Source: CATOSD01 sp965203135 (GTDB taxonomy: Bacteria > Chloroflexota > Dehalococcoidia > Lucifugimonadales > CATOSD01). From it: a stretch of 64,000 nucleotides of DNA. The DNA lies in contig CBDBBO010000001.1 in NCBI GenBank assembly GCA_965203135.1, positions 496,001-560,000 on the forward strand, written 5' to 3'. The notes under the pieces were generated by a model. The model did not search any database and was not told the origin of the DNA. It saw only the letters and a list, made by a program, of their open reading frames with translations. The position numbers and the translations under genes were made by a program. Of the stretch, positions 41,270 to 49,212 are shown in pieces (position 1 is the stretch's first letter; each line of letters starts with the position of its first letter).

Positions 41270-42172
41270 TTGGAACTAACCAGCACAGAAGCCGTATCGC
41301 TACGGAGGCCGCTCAAGGAACGGGTCAGGCGCAACTTCCAGCGCGTGTGGGCCAGCGCTTACATGCGCTACGGCTCGGCCATCCTCATCACGCTCAGCCT
41401 GATAGCCCTGTTCGCCGACGTGCTTGCCACACACGAGGCCACTCGGCTCTATCCCGCAGAGCGACTGCAAACTCCGTCTCTCTCCCACTTCTTTGGTACG
41501 GACAACCTGGGCCGCGACGTCTATAGCCAGACGCTTGCGGGCGCACGGCTGTCGCTGTTCATCGGCGCGACAGTGGTCGCCATATCCATACCCATAGGCA
41601 CCGCCGTAGGGATGGTGTCGGGCTACAACCGCCGCGCGGACGCTGTGATAATGCGTATCGTGGACGGCCTTAGTGCCTTCCCGTCGCTGGTGTTCGCGCT
41701 CGCGCTCATGGCCGCTTTGGGGGCGAGCGTGATCAACGTAATAATCGCGCTTACGGTGACCTATCTGCCGCGTACGGCGCGCATAGCGCGCGGTTCTACG
41801 CTGGCCGTGCGCGGGCTGATGTACATAGACGCCGAGCGCGCCATCGGCTCGTCCGCGCTTCGCATAATGCGCCTTCACATACTGCCCAACATAATGGCGC
41901 CCATACTGGTGCTGGCGTCGTTCACCTTCGCCACTGCCATACTGGTAGAGGCGGGGCTGAGCTTCTTGGGCGCGGGAGTGGGCGCGGACGTGCCAAGCTG
42001 GGGCCGCATGATTTCGGACGCGCGCGAGACCATCAACAGTCACGGCTACCTGATGGTGTTCCCGGGGGTGGCTATCGCGATTACGGTGCTGGGGCTGAAC
42101 CTGCTGGGAGACGGCCTGCGCGACGTGCTGGACCCGCGACTGCGCGGGCAGTTCCGGGCGGGCGTGGACTAG
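41270..42172 (+). CDS. ABC transporter permease, DppC type
   Basis: The 300-residue permease has the DppC features FGTDNLGRDVYSQTLAGARLSLFIGATV near residue 65 and the loop YLPRTARIARGSTLAVRGLMYIDAERAIGSS. The C-terminus is GLNLLGDGLRDVLDPRLR. TTG start 12 bases after the DppB-type gene, with GGAGGGCC upstream. It pairs with that gene; DppD and DppF ATPase genes are not in the window. A hairpin repeat at 42182-42220 follows its end. Confidence 0.93.
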   Translation: MELTSTEAVSLRRPLKERVRRNFQRVWASAYMRYGSAILITLSLIALFADVLATHEATRLYPAERLQTPSLSHFFGTDNLGRDVYSQTLAGARLSLFIGATVVAISIPIGTAVGMVSGYNRRADAVIMRIVDGLSAFPSLVFALALMAALGASVINVIIALTVTYLPRTARIARGSTLAVRGLMYIDAERAIGSSALRIMRLHILPNIMAPILVLASFTFATAILVEAGLSFLGAGVGADVPSWGRMISDARETINSHGYLMVFPGVAIAITVLGLNLLGDGLRDVLDPRLRGQFRAGVD

Positions 42173-42181
42173 GACCCCTCA

Positions 42182-42220
42182 TCACCCCCATCCCTCCCTT
42201 CCCCCATTGAGGGGAAGGGA
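42182..42220 (+). repeat. Dispersed hairpin repeat, CCTTCCCCCATTGAGGGGAAGG type
   Basis: TCACCCCCATCCCTCC leads into CTTCCCCCATTGAGGGGAAGGGA. It lies between convergent genes and is a shifted-loop variant of the main repeat. Confidence 0.72.
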
Positions 42221-42240
42221 ATTTGGCAGGTCGGCCCGAC

Positions 42241-43857
42241 TCAGCCTATGGAGAGTTCGTCGTCGTTGTACATGACCTGGCCGCCGACCACAGTGGCCGC
42301 GACTTCGATCTGGCCGATGTCCTTGGGCGCTTCGGCGAATGGGTCCTGGTTCAGCACCACGAGGTCGCCGAGCTTGCCCAGTTCCAGGCTGCCCTTTACG
42401 TCTTCTTCGAACGAGCCTCTCGCGGCGTTGACGGTCATGGTCTCGATGGCCTGGCGGACCGTTATACGCTCCGGGTCGTTGAGAATCTCACCTGAGCTGG
42501 TCACGCGGGCCGCGGCGCTCTGGATGCAGAAGAGCGGGCTGACCGGCGTGACCGGGCAGTCGGAGTGCAGCAATGGCTTGATGCCGGCCTGGACCGCAGA
42601 GCCGACCGGGTCGAGGTTGCGGACGCGGTCGGGTCCGAGAAAGCGGTCGCGGTGGCGGTCGCCCCAGAAATAGACGTGGTTGGCGAAGAAGTCGGGAATC
42701 ACGCCCAGCTCACGCATCTTGTCGATGTGCTCGGGATGGCACACCTGGCAGTGCTCGATGCGGAAGCGGTGGTCGGACTTGGGGATGGCCCGGAGCGCGT
42801 TTTCGTAGGCTATCAGCGTGGAGTCAATGGCGGCGTCGCCGTTGGCGTGGGTCGCTATCTGGTAGCCCTTTTCGTGCAGGGTCATCACCATCTCGTTCAG
42901 TTCTTCCTGCTCGTAGATGAGCCAGCCCTTCTGGCTGTCGTCGCAGAAGTACGGCTCGCGCAGCGCGGCGGTTATGCCCTGGATGGAGCCGTCGGACACG
43001 ATTTTGCAGCCGGCGACGCGCACCCACTCGTCGCCGAAGCCGGACTGCAAGGCGAAGTCCAGCTCCTTGAGCAGCGCGTAGATTATGAACATGTTGACGC
43101 GAAACTTGAGGAAGCCTTCGCGCCGCGCGTCCTGGTAGGTCTTGAGGATGTCCACTCCCCTGCCCCGGCCTACGCCCGCGTCGTGGATGGTGGTCACGCC
43201 CTGGCGCAAATACTCGTCCTGCGCCATGATGAAGCCTTTGCGAATCTCCTCTTCGTCGTAGGCGCGCACTATCTCCTGGATTGGCGCCTGCGCCGTTTCG
43301 TACAGCATGCCGTCGGGTTCGGGGCTGCCCGGGAATCGCCCGATGCGGCCGCCCGGCGGGTCGGGAGTCTCCGCGTGGATGTTGGCCATCTCCAGCGCGC
43401 GGCTGTTGGCCGCCAGCATGTGGCCGGAGTTGTGGACAATCATGATGGGGTGCTCGGTGGACACGTCGTCGAGATCGTTGCGGTTGGGGTGGCGCATATC
43501 CTCGAGCCCGGTGTCGTCGTAGCCGCGCCCGCGCACCCAGTCGCCGAGCGGGGTCACGGCGGCGCGCTCTCGCAGTCGCTCGACAATATCGCGTATGTTG
43601 CGGTTTGGCGGCGTCTTTACGTCGACCTCCAGCAGGCTGGTGCCGAAGCCCACCATGTGGTTGTGGGGCTCGATAAATCCCGGGAGCACTGCCCTCCCCG
43701 CGGCGTCGATTACCGTTGTGGAGGGTGCGCGCTCCGCCAGCACGTCGGAGCTGGTCCCCAGCGCGACGAGCCTGCCGTCCCTCACGCCAACCGCCTCGAA
43801 AACGCTGCCGGCGGCGTCCATTGTTTCGACTCTGCCGTTGACAACTATCAGGTCCAT
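42241..43857 (-). CDS. Amidohydrolase family protein (YtcJ-like), paralogue 2
   Basis: The 538-residue protein is closely related to the 38630-40249 amidohydrolase, sharing PGFIEPHNHM, AGCKIVSDGSIQGI, YEQEELNEMV, THANGDAAID, WGDRHRDxFLGPDR and the GGQVMYNDDELSIG end. Metal ligands (HxH near residue 65, later His and Asp) are conserved. The two genes flank the permease pair in opposite orientation, so a local duplication followed by inversion, or separate insertion, is likely. The N-terminal GRVETMDAAGSVFEAVG strand is typical. ATG at 43857. Substrate unknown. Confidence 0.88.
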   Translation of the reverse strand: MDLIVVNGRVETMDAAGSVFEAVGVRDGRLVALGTSSDVLAERAPSTTVIDAAGRAVLPGFIEPHNHMVGFGTSLLEVDVKTPPNRNIRDIVERLRERAAVTPLGDWVRGRGYDDTGLEDMRHPNRNDLDDVSTEHPIMIVHNSGHMLAANSRALEMANIHAETPDPPGGRIGRFPGSPEPDGMLYETAQAPIQEIVRAYDEEEIRKGFIMAQDEYLRQGVTTIHDAGVGRGRGVDILKTYQDARREGFLKFRVNMFIIYALLKELDFALQSGFGDEWVRVAGCKIVSDGSIQGITAALREPYFCDDSQKGWLIYEQEELNEMVMTLHEKGYQIATHANGDAAIDSTLIAYENALRAIPKSDHRFRIEHCQVCHPEHIDKMRELGVIPDFFANHVYFWGDRHRDRFLGPDRVRNLDPVGSAVQAGIKPLLHSDCPVTPVSPLFCIQSAAARVTSSGEILNDPERITVRQAIETMTVNAARGSFEEDVKGSLELGKLGDLVVLNQDPFAEAPKDIGQIEVAATVVGGQVMYNDDELSIG

Positions 43858-43947
43858 CGGTACTCACTCCCGGGGCGGGCCGGGCCGCCCGACTCATGGC
43901 TAAGGATTTCGGCGCCATTCTAACACAGGCCCTTCCCAATGACTCGA

Positions 43948-43978
43948 TTGGCCCGGAGCCGTGCGTATGGCCTATAAT
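43948..43978 (+). promoter_or_regulatory. Candidate promoter for the gamma-glutamyltransferase
   Basis: A perfect TATAAT (43973-43978) with TTGGCC (43948-43953) at a 19-base spacer, about 37 bases before the start. Confidence 0.45.
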
Positions 43979-44014
43979 GCCGCCAATCATTGTGCGTCGC
44001 GAGGAGGTTTCAGC

Positions 44015-45748
44015 ATGGAATCCAGGAGCATTTGGAGGCCGTGGAAGGACGAGGTCGTAGCCGACGGGGGCGCGGTCGCGAGCGAGCGACCGCTTACTTC
44101 GGAAGTCGGAATCGACGTGCTGCGGGAGGGGGGCAACGCGGTGGACGCCGCGGTCGCGATGGGCTTTTGCGCTGCCGTAGTGGAGCCGCAGAGCTCGTGC
44201 GTGGCCGGGCACGGCCAGATGCTGGTGCACATGAACGGCCGGACCACGGCGCTGGATTTTTCGCACCGCGCGCCGAAGGCGGCAACGCCCGACATGTATC
44301 GGATCATTCGACAGGTCGAACATGGAAACGGGCTTTACGAGGTGGAGGGTCACGCAAACGCGGTCGGCCACCTGTCCGCGGGTGTGCCTGGCGTCATCGC
44401 CGGGTTGTGCAAGGCGCACGAGATGTTCGGCACGCTGCCGCTGGAGCGGCTCGTGGAGCCGGCGATCCAGTACGCCGACGAGGGCTACCTGCCCGACTGG
44501 CAGAACGTGTTCGCGATCGGCCAGTCGATGGCCGACTTCCAGAAGTACGGTGAACCGGCGAGGGTGTTCCTGCCCAACGGCCTGCCGCCGCGCATGGGCG
44601 TTGACAAGGTGGTGCAGCGAGACCTAGCGGACACGCTTCGGCGAGTGGCGCGCCACGGCAAGCAGGGGGTTTACGAGGGCGACATTCCCCACGCCGTCGC
44701 GGAGTACATGCGGGCGAATGGCGGCTGCCTTAGCGCGGCGGATTTCCACGATTACGAGGTGGTTGTGGCGGAGCCGGCAAGCGTGACGTACAGGGGCGTT
44801 GAGGTGCTGGGGGTGCCGATGCCGAGTGGTTGCACGACGGCGTTGCAGTTGCTGAACGTGCTCGACAACTTCGACGTGGCCGCTCTGGGCCACAACTCGC
44901 CGGAGTACCTGCACCTGTTCATAGAGGCGGCGCGACACGCTTTCGCGGACCGCTACCGCTATCTTGGCGATCCTGATTTCGTTCCGGTGCCGCTGCGGGG
45001 CATCCTGTCGGACGAGTACGCGCGGTCAGTGGCCACAGTCGTCGACACCGAGCGGGCGGCGCTGGAGGGCCGGTCGGACAGGCAGCCGTGGGTGGAGTAC
45101 GCGGACGAGGCGCTGCACGACCCGTGGGCGTACGATCCGCAGCCGCGCCCGCTCGTGGAGGCCGCCGCGTCGCCGCCGAGCGTGGGCGACTGCACGACGC
45201 ACTACGGCGTGATAGACGACGACCGCAACATGGTGTCGTGTACGCAGACTGCGGTGGGGGGCTTCGGATCGCGTGTCATCGTGCCGGGCACGGGGCTGCT
45301 GCTGACAAACGGAATGGTCGTGTTCAATCCCAAGCCGGGCGCGGCGAACTCAATCGCGGGCTACAAGCGGGGCCTGGCGAACATGGTACCGCTGCTGGCG
45401 CTGCGCGACGGCAAGCCGATGCTGAGCGTGGGCGCTCCGGGCGGGCGCAAGATCATGAACTGCAACGCGCAGATAATCATGAACGTGATCGATTTCGGCA
45501 TGGGGATCCAGGAGGCGATAGCGGCGCCGAGGGTGGACGCGGCGGACAGGGAGACATACGTGGACTCGCGCATCGACGCGGGCACGGTGGAAGCGCTGCG
45601 CGAGATGGGTCACGGCGTGAAAGTGGTCGAAGAGACGGCGGCGCAGTCCAACTTCGCGGTGCCGGTGGGTCTGATGGTGGACGGCGACACGGGGCCAATC
45701 CACGCCGGCGTGGACGTGTTCAGGCTGGCGGAGGCGCGGGGGTACTGA
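44015..45748 (+). CDS. ggt: Gamma-glutamyltransferase family protein
   Basis: The 577-residue protein has the N-terminal-nucleophile gamma-glutamyltranspeptidase fold. The nucleophile is expected at Thr394 in DCTTHYGVIDDDRN, where precursor autocleavage would separate large and small subunits. GGNAVDAAVAMGFCAAVVEPQS and SAGVPGVIAGLCKAHEMFG are in the large subunit; NGMVVFNPKPGAANSIAG and LSVGAPGGRKIMNCNAQII are in the small. No signal peptide is apparent, so a cytoplasmic location is possible. Activity may be on gamma-glutamyl compounds or on an acylated substrate, as in cephalosporin acylases. ATG behind GAGGAGG. Confidence 0.85.
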   Translation: MESRSIWRPWKDEVVADGGAVASERPLTSEVGIDVLREGGNAVDAAVAMGFCAAVVEPQSSCVAGHGQMLVHMNGRTTALDFSHRAPKAATPDMYRIIRQVEHGNGLYEVEGHANAVGHLSAGVPGVIAGLCKAHEMFGTLPLERLVEPAIQYADEGYLPDWQNVFAIGQSMADFQKYGEPARVFLPNGLPPRMGVDKVVQRDLADTLRRVARHGKQGVYEGDIPHAVAEYMRANGGCLSAADFHDYEVVVAEPASVTYRGVEVLGVPMPSGCTTALQLLNVLDNFDVAALGHNSPEYLHLFIEAARHAFADRYRYLGDPDFVPVPLRGILSDEYARSVATVVDTERAALEGRSDRQPWVEYADEALHDPWAYDPQPRPLVEAAASPPSVGDCTTHYGVIDDDRNMVSCTQTAVGGFGSRVIVPGTGLLLTNGMVVFNPKPGAANSIAGYKRGLANMVPLLALRDGKPMLSVGAPGGRKIMNCNAQIIMNVIDFGMGIQEAIAAPRVDAADRETYVDSRIDAGTVEALREMGHGVKVVEETAAQSNFAVPVGLMVDGDTGPIHAGVDVFRLAEARGY

Positions 45749-45777
45749 GGACGCCAGTCAGGCCGGCCGGGGTGGGC

Positions 45778-45993
45778 CTACTCTGAGCAGCGGAGGCAGA
45801 CGTAGCTGTCGCCCTGTTCCTGGGCGATGCCGACCGCCACGTTGCGCCTGCGCCCGCACGAAGAACAGGTGACCGCCACTAGCGGCGTGTTACCCGGACG
45901 GTCGGGCTCGTTGGCGTAGCCCCGAAAGCCCTTGTATTCGGGATTCAGGCGCTTCATGCGTTCGTAGCGCTGCGCGTCTCTCCGTCGGCCCAT
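45778..45993 (-). CDS. Small zinc-ribbon protein next to the ribosomal operon
   Basis: The 71-residue protein is basic at its N-terminus (MGRRRDAQRYERMKRLNPEYKG) and has a CxxC...CxxC zinc ribbon in its second half (CSSCGRR and CLRC). I do not recognise the family. It lies on the same strand as rplL, about 120 bases downstream past a repeat, so it may be read from the ribosomal transcript. ATG at 45993. The longer open frame that continues upstream is a shadow of the rplL region. Confidence 0.65.
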   Translation of the reverse strand: MGRRRDAQRYERMKRLNPEYKGFRGYANEPDRPGNTPLVAVTCSSCGRRRNVAVGIAQEQGDSYVCLRCSE

Positions 45994-46033
45994 GGGGTGG
46001 GTAACCTCGTTGGGGGTGGCGTGGTTGACACGG

Positions 46034-46098
46034 CTCACCCCCATCCTTTCGACAAGCTCAGGGCAAGCTCTGACCTTCCCCCTTGATGGGGGAAGGTG
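46034..46098 (+). repeat. Nested repeat: hairpin repeat interrupted by a TTCGACAAGCTCAGG unit
   Basis: CTCACCCCCATCC is separated from the distal hairpin (CTTCCCCCTTGATGGGGGAAGG) by a TTTCGACAAGCTCAGGGCAAGCTCTG block. The block resembles an independent dispersed repeat known from many genomes, so this looks like one repeat inside another. It lies between rplL and the small zinc-ribbon gene. Confidence 0.65.
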
Positions 46099-46111
46099 CT
46101 TTGGTTGGCGG

Positions 46112-46501
46112 CTACTGGACGTCGACCTTGGCGCCAGCCTCTTCGAGCTTGGCCTTAATGGCCTCGGCAGCCTCCTTGCCGATGGCTTCCTTGATGGTCG
46201 CAGGGGCGCTCTCGACCAACTCCTTGGCCTCTTTGAGGCCGAGGGTGGTTTCCTGCCTGACGGCCTTGATGACGTTGATCTTGTTGGGGCCGATCTCCTG
46301 GAGCAGCACGTTGAACTCGGTCTGCTCTTCCTCTTCCTCGGCGGCCTCGGCGGTGGCGGCGACGCCCTGGACGGTCGCCATGGCGACCGGCGCGGCGGCG
46401 CTGACTCCGAATGCTTCCTCAAGCTCCTTCACCAGATCGGCGAGGTCGAGTACGGAGAGTCCCTTGATTGCCTCTACTATCTCATCCTTGGTCATGGTCA
46501 C
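46112..46501 (-). CDS. rplL: 50S ribosomal protein L7/L12
   Basis: The 129-residue stalk protein has the N-terminal dimerisation helix DEIVEAIKGLSVLDLADLVKELEEAFGV, an Ala/Glu-rich hinge (residues about 34-62) and the C-terminal domain with KINVIKAVRQETTLGLKEAKELVESAP and the GAKVDVQ end. It binds L10 and recruits translation factors. GTG start at 46501 with GGGAGG upstream; ATG at 46495 is an alternative. Last ribosomal gene of the L11-L1-L10-L7/L12 cluster. Confidence 0.97.
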   Translation of the reverse strand: MTMTKDEIVEAIKGLSVLDLADLVKELEEAFGVSAAAPVAMATVQGVAATAEAAEEEEEQTEFNVLLQEIGPNKINVIKAVRQETTLGLKEAKELVESAPATIKEAIGKEAAEAIKAKLEEAGAKVDVQ

Positions 46502-46562
46502 GGCGGTTTACCTCCCTTTGAATGCTTGGCTGCCTGTTGTTAGCGAAATTCGTTTCCGGAGT

Positions 46563-47084
46563 CTACTGCTCCGAGTTCTCGATGTGGCGCTGGATCACCC
46601 TGGCGAGTCCGGCGATGGGGGCGTTCAGGACGCTGACCAGACCTGCCGCCGGGGCGTTGATCTGGCCCATGAGGCGGGCGATCAACTCTTCGCGTGAAGG
46701 GAGCTGGGCGAGGTTTCTCACTTCTTCCGCGCTCAGCGCCCGGTCGCCCAACATACCGCCCCGGATCTCCATGCGAATCCTGTTGGCGCGGATATACTCG
46801 GACAGCGTCTTGGCCGGGTCGGTGGGCTCGCCGTACCCCACCGCCATGCCGGTGGGGCCCTCGATTATCTGCTTGAACCCGGGCCGTTCGGCGGCCTCGG
46901 CGGCCAGGTGCGCGAGCCTGTTCTTGACGACGCGGTACTCGATGTCCTTCTCACGTAGCGCTCGCCTCAGTCCGGTCATGACGGTAACGCCAAGGCCGGT
47001 GTAGTCGGTGGAGACGGCAACGGTGCACTTCTCCATCCATTGGCGCATCTCTTCTACCTGTTCGACTTTGCGTTCTGCGGGCAA
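46563..47084 (-). CDS. rplJ: 50S ribosomal protein L10
   Basis: The 173-residue L10 holds the stalk base. Family marks are VAVSTDYTGLGVTVMTGLRRALRE, YRVVKNRLAHLAA and KQIIEGPTGMAVG. The gene starts with TTG at 47084, directly downstream of an L10-leader type RNA structure in the gap after rplA. The C-terminal ~15 residues include RVIQRHIENSEQ. Confidence 0.95.
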   Translation of the reverse strand: MPAERKVEQVEEMRQWMEKCTVAVSTDYTGLGVTVMTGLRRALREKDIEYRVVKNRLAHLAAEAAERPGFKQIIEGPTGMAVGYGEPTDPAKTLSEYIRANRIRMEIRGGMLGDRALSAEEVRNLAQLPSREELIARLMGQINAPAAGLVSVLNAPIAGLARVIQRHIENSEQ

Positions 47085-47124
47085 TCTACACCTCTACTGT
47101 TGTCTGCCACCTGAAAGTGGCCGG

Positions 47125-47285
47125 GGCCAGAAAAAAGCCCCGAGCCTCGGCCCGGGGCGGAGCACGCCGCGCGTTCCGGCGTTGCTTCTGGTTGGGCCTG
47201 GGCGGGCTGGTGGGTTTAATCCGCGGTAGCGGAGCCCGCTGTCTTCGGCGTATTCGGTTTGTAAACCCATGCGCGCCAAGCGCGA
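47125..47285 (-). promoter_or_regulatory. Ribosomal protein L10 leader (autoregulatory RNA)
   Basis: On the minus strand the rplA-rplJ gap has the L10-leader hallmark GCCGAAGACAGCGGG followed by a branched fold and ATTAAACCC. It ends in a GC hairpin (47138-47159) with a TTTTTT tract (47137-47132). L10(L12)4 binding to such leaders is known to repress rplJ-rplL. The terminator-like hairpin just before rplJ may provide attenuation. Family knowledge supports the call; ends are approximate. Confidence 0.7.
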
Positions 47286-47305
47286 CGGGTGAAGTTGAGT
47301 CCCGG

Positions 47306-48022
47306 CTATTCTACCTTCAGGGCTGTCGCGCCCGCAACATCCATTTCGATGCCCGGTCCCATGGTCGTGGTGAGGTAGGCCGATCTTATGAACTGGCCCT
47401 TCACGCCGCTGGGACGAGCACGGACGATGGCGTCCATGACGGACGTGAGATTGTCCATCAGCATTTGCTCGTCGAAGCTGGCCTTGCCGATGGGTGCATG
47501 GATGAGCGCGGTGCGGTCGAGCCGGTACTCCACCCTGCCCTTCTTAGCGTCGGCGATGGCGCGGGGAAGGTCTTCGGCCTGCACGACGGTGCCGGTCCTG
47601 GGGTTGGGCATGAGGCCTTTGCGGCCCAGGTGCCGTCCCAGCCTTCCGATACGGCCCATCACTTCGGGGGTGGCAATCGAGACATCAAAGTCGGACCAGC
47701 CGCCCTCGATGTTCTTGATGATCTCGTCGTCGGCGACGTAGTCGGCGCCGGCGCCCTCGGCTATGGATATTGCCTCGCCGCTGGTGAACACCATGACGCG
47801 GATGGGCTTGCCGACGCCGTGCGGCAGTTGGGCGACACCGCGCACCATCTGGTCGGCGTGGCGCGGGTCGGCGCCGGTGCGCAGGTGCACCTCCACGGTC
47901 TCGTCGAACTTCGCCGTCGCGGTGCGCTTGGCGAGGGCAACAGCGTCGTCCGGGGAGTAGTTGCGGCCCTGCTCGATGAGGCCCTCGGCCTCCCTGTATC
48001 GTTTGCCTCGCTTGGTCGGCAT
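47306..48022 (-). CDS. rplA: 50S ribosomal protein L1
   Basis: The 238-residue L1 protein carries FDETVEVHLRTGADPRHADQMVRG, LGRKGLMPNPRTGTVV (the family signature) and SVMDAIVRARPSGVKGQFIRSAYLTTTMGPGIEMD. L1 binds 23S rRNA at the E-site stalk and can autoregulate. ATG at 48022. It lies between rplK and the L10 leader. Confidence 0.97.
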   Translation of the reverse strand: MPTKRGKRYREAEGLIEQGRNYSPDDAVALAKRTATAKFDETVEVHLRTGADPRHADQMVRGVAQLPHGVGKPIRVMVFTSGEAISIAEGAGADYVADDEIIKNIEGGWSDFDVSIATPEVMGRIGRLGRHLGRKGLMPNPRTGTVVQAEDLPRAIADAKKGRVEYRLDRTALIHAPIGKASFDEQMLMDNLTSVMDAIVRARPSGVKGQFIRSAYLTTTMGPGIEMDVAGATALKVE

Positions 48023-48068
48023 GACACGGCTCCTCTGGACTGCCCCCGGAGGGTTTCACTCCAAGGGG

Positions 48069-48114
48069 CCACTCTCCCGGTGAAGGGAGAGGAATGTGGT
48101 GGTGAGAGGGTTTT
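48069..48114 (-). repeat. Dispersed hairpin repeat between rplA and rplK
   Basis: CTCTCCCGGTGAAGGGAGAG palindrome with flanks in the opposite orientation to 31181-31222. It lies in the intergenic gap of the ribosomal operon. Confidence 0.7.
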
Positions 48115-48115
48115 G

Positions 48116-48541
48116 CTACCTTGTAACCTGAATGCCCATGCTGCGGGCGGTGCCTTCGATGATGCGGACCGCGCCGTCGATGTCGGCAGCGTTGAGGTCC
48201 TTCAGCTTGACCTCGGCGATTTCACGCACCTGGTCGCGCCTGATGGTGGCTACCTTTTCGGCGCGGGCGTTGCCGCTGCCCTTTTCGATTCCGGCGGCCT
48301 GCCTGAGCAGCTCGGACGCGGGGGGGCTTTTGGTGATGAAGCTGAACGAGCGGTCCTCAAAGACGGTGAGCTCCACGGGGATGACGGTGCCCATCTGTGA
48401 GGAGGTGCGTTCGTTGTACTCCTTAACGAAGCCCATTATGTTCACGCCGTGCTGGCCCAGAGCCGGGCCGACCGGCGGGGCGGGGGTTGCCTTGCCCGCA
48501 CTGATTTGTAGCTTGATTATGGCCCTGATTTTTTTCGCCAA
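48116..48541 (-). CDS. rplK: 50S ribosomal protein L11
   Basis: The 141-residue L11 has KLQISAGKATPAPPVGPALGQHGVNIMGF and SSQMGTVIPVELTVFEDRSFSF, and the C-terminal RNA-binding domain ending GTARSMGIQV. It forms part of the GTPase-associated centre. TTG start at 48541. Confidence 0.97.
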   Translation of the reverse strand: MAKKIRAIIKLQISAGKATPAPPVGPALGQHGVNIMGFVKEYNERTSSQMGTVIPVELTVFEDRSFSFITKSPPASELLRQAAGIEKGSGNARAEKVATIRRDQVREIAEVKLKDLNAADIDGAVRIIEGTARSMGIQVTR

Positions 48542-48546
48542 CGTTT

Positions 48547-48588
48547 ATCACCCTCACCTCAATCCTCTCCCATCAAGGGAGAGGAGGC
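48547..48588 (-). repeat. Dispersed hairpin repeat between rplK and nusG
   Basis: CTCTCCCATCAAGGGAGAG palindrome with CACCCTCACC nearby. Same subtype as 31181-31222. Confidence 0.72.
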
Positions 48589-48615
48589 CAGTCGTGTGTA
48601 TCTGGAAACAGCCTC

Positions 48616-49212
48616 CTAGGCCCGTTCCACCTGTAGAAAATCCAATTCAACGGGGGTCTCGCGTCCGAAGAAGGAAACGAGAACCCTGACCTTCGCCCTG
48701 TCGGAGAAGACCTCGTCGACAGTGCCCATGAAGTCCACGAACGGGCCGTCGGTTATGCGCACCTTCTGGCCCTTGTCGTAGCCCACACGCAAGCGTGGCT
48801 TTTCGGATTCCATCTGGTTGAGGATTAGCTCGACCTCGCGCTCATCCAGTGGCACGGGCTGAGGGCGTCCATCCCTTTCGTCTTCAACGGAGACGAATCC
48901 GGACACGCCGGGGGTGTTGCGAACGGCGTACCAACTCTCGTCGTCCATGTTCCCCTCGTCGCCCAACTTTATCTGCACCAGTATGTAACCGGGGAACATC
49001 TTGCGGGCGACGGGTTTACGCTGGCCGCCCTTTATCTCGACTTCGTCCTCGGTCGGCACGACCACCTGGAGGATCTCCTTCTTCATGTCCATGGCGGCTA
49101 CGCGCTGTTCGAGGTTCCGCTTAACCCTATCCTCCTGTCCGGAGTAGGCATGGATTATGTACCAGCGGGCCTCGGGATCGTTGTGCTGCATAGATTCTTC
49201 CATTTCGCTCAA
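48616..49212 (-). CDS. nusG: Transcription termination/antitermination factor NusG
   Basis: The protein has the NGN domain (RWYIIHAYSGQEDRVKRNLEQRV, FPGYILVQI and VRNTPGVSGFV) and the KOW domain (GQKVRITDGPFVDFMGTVDEV). NusG binds RNA polymerase and links transcription with Rho or translation. The longest frame starts with TTG at 49212 and overlaps secE by four bases. ATG at 49191 (MQHNDPEARWY) with GGAAGA upstream is an equally reasonable start. Confidence 0.95.
   Translation of the reverse strand: MSEMEESMQHNDPEARWYIIHAYSGQEDRVKRNLEQRVAAMDMKKEILQVVVPTEDEVEIKGGQRKPVARKMFPGYILVQIKLGDEGNMDDESWYAVRNTPGVSGFVSVEDERDGRPQPVPLDEREVELILNQMESEKPRLRVGYDKGQKVRITDGPFVDFMGTVDEVFSDRAKVRVLVSFFGRETPVELDFLQVERA

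Noticed and set aside
45994..46422. Upstream extension of the 71-residue zinc-ribbon frame
   Set aside because: The extension is an out-of-frame reading of rplL and a repeat, rich in Arg, Pro and Ser.
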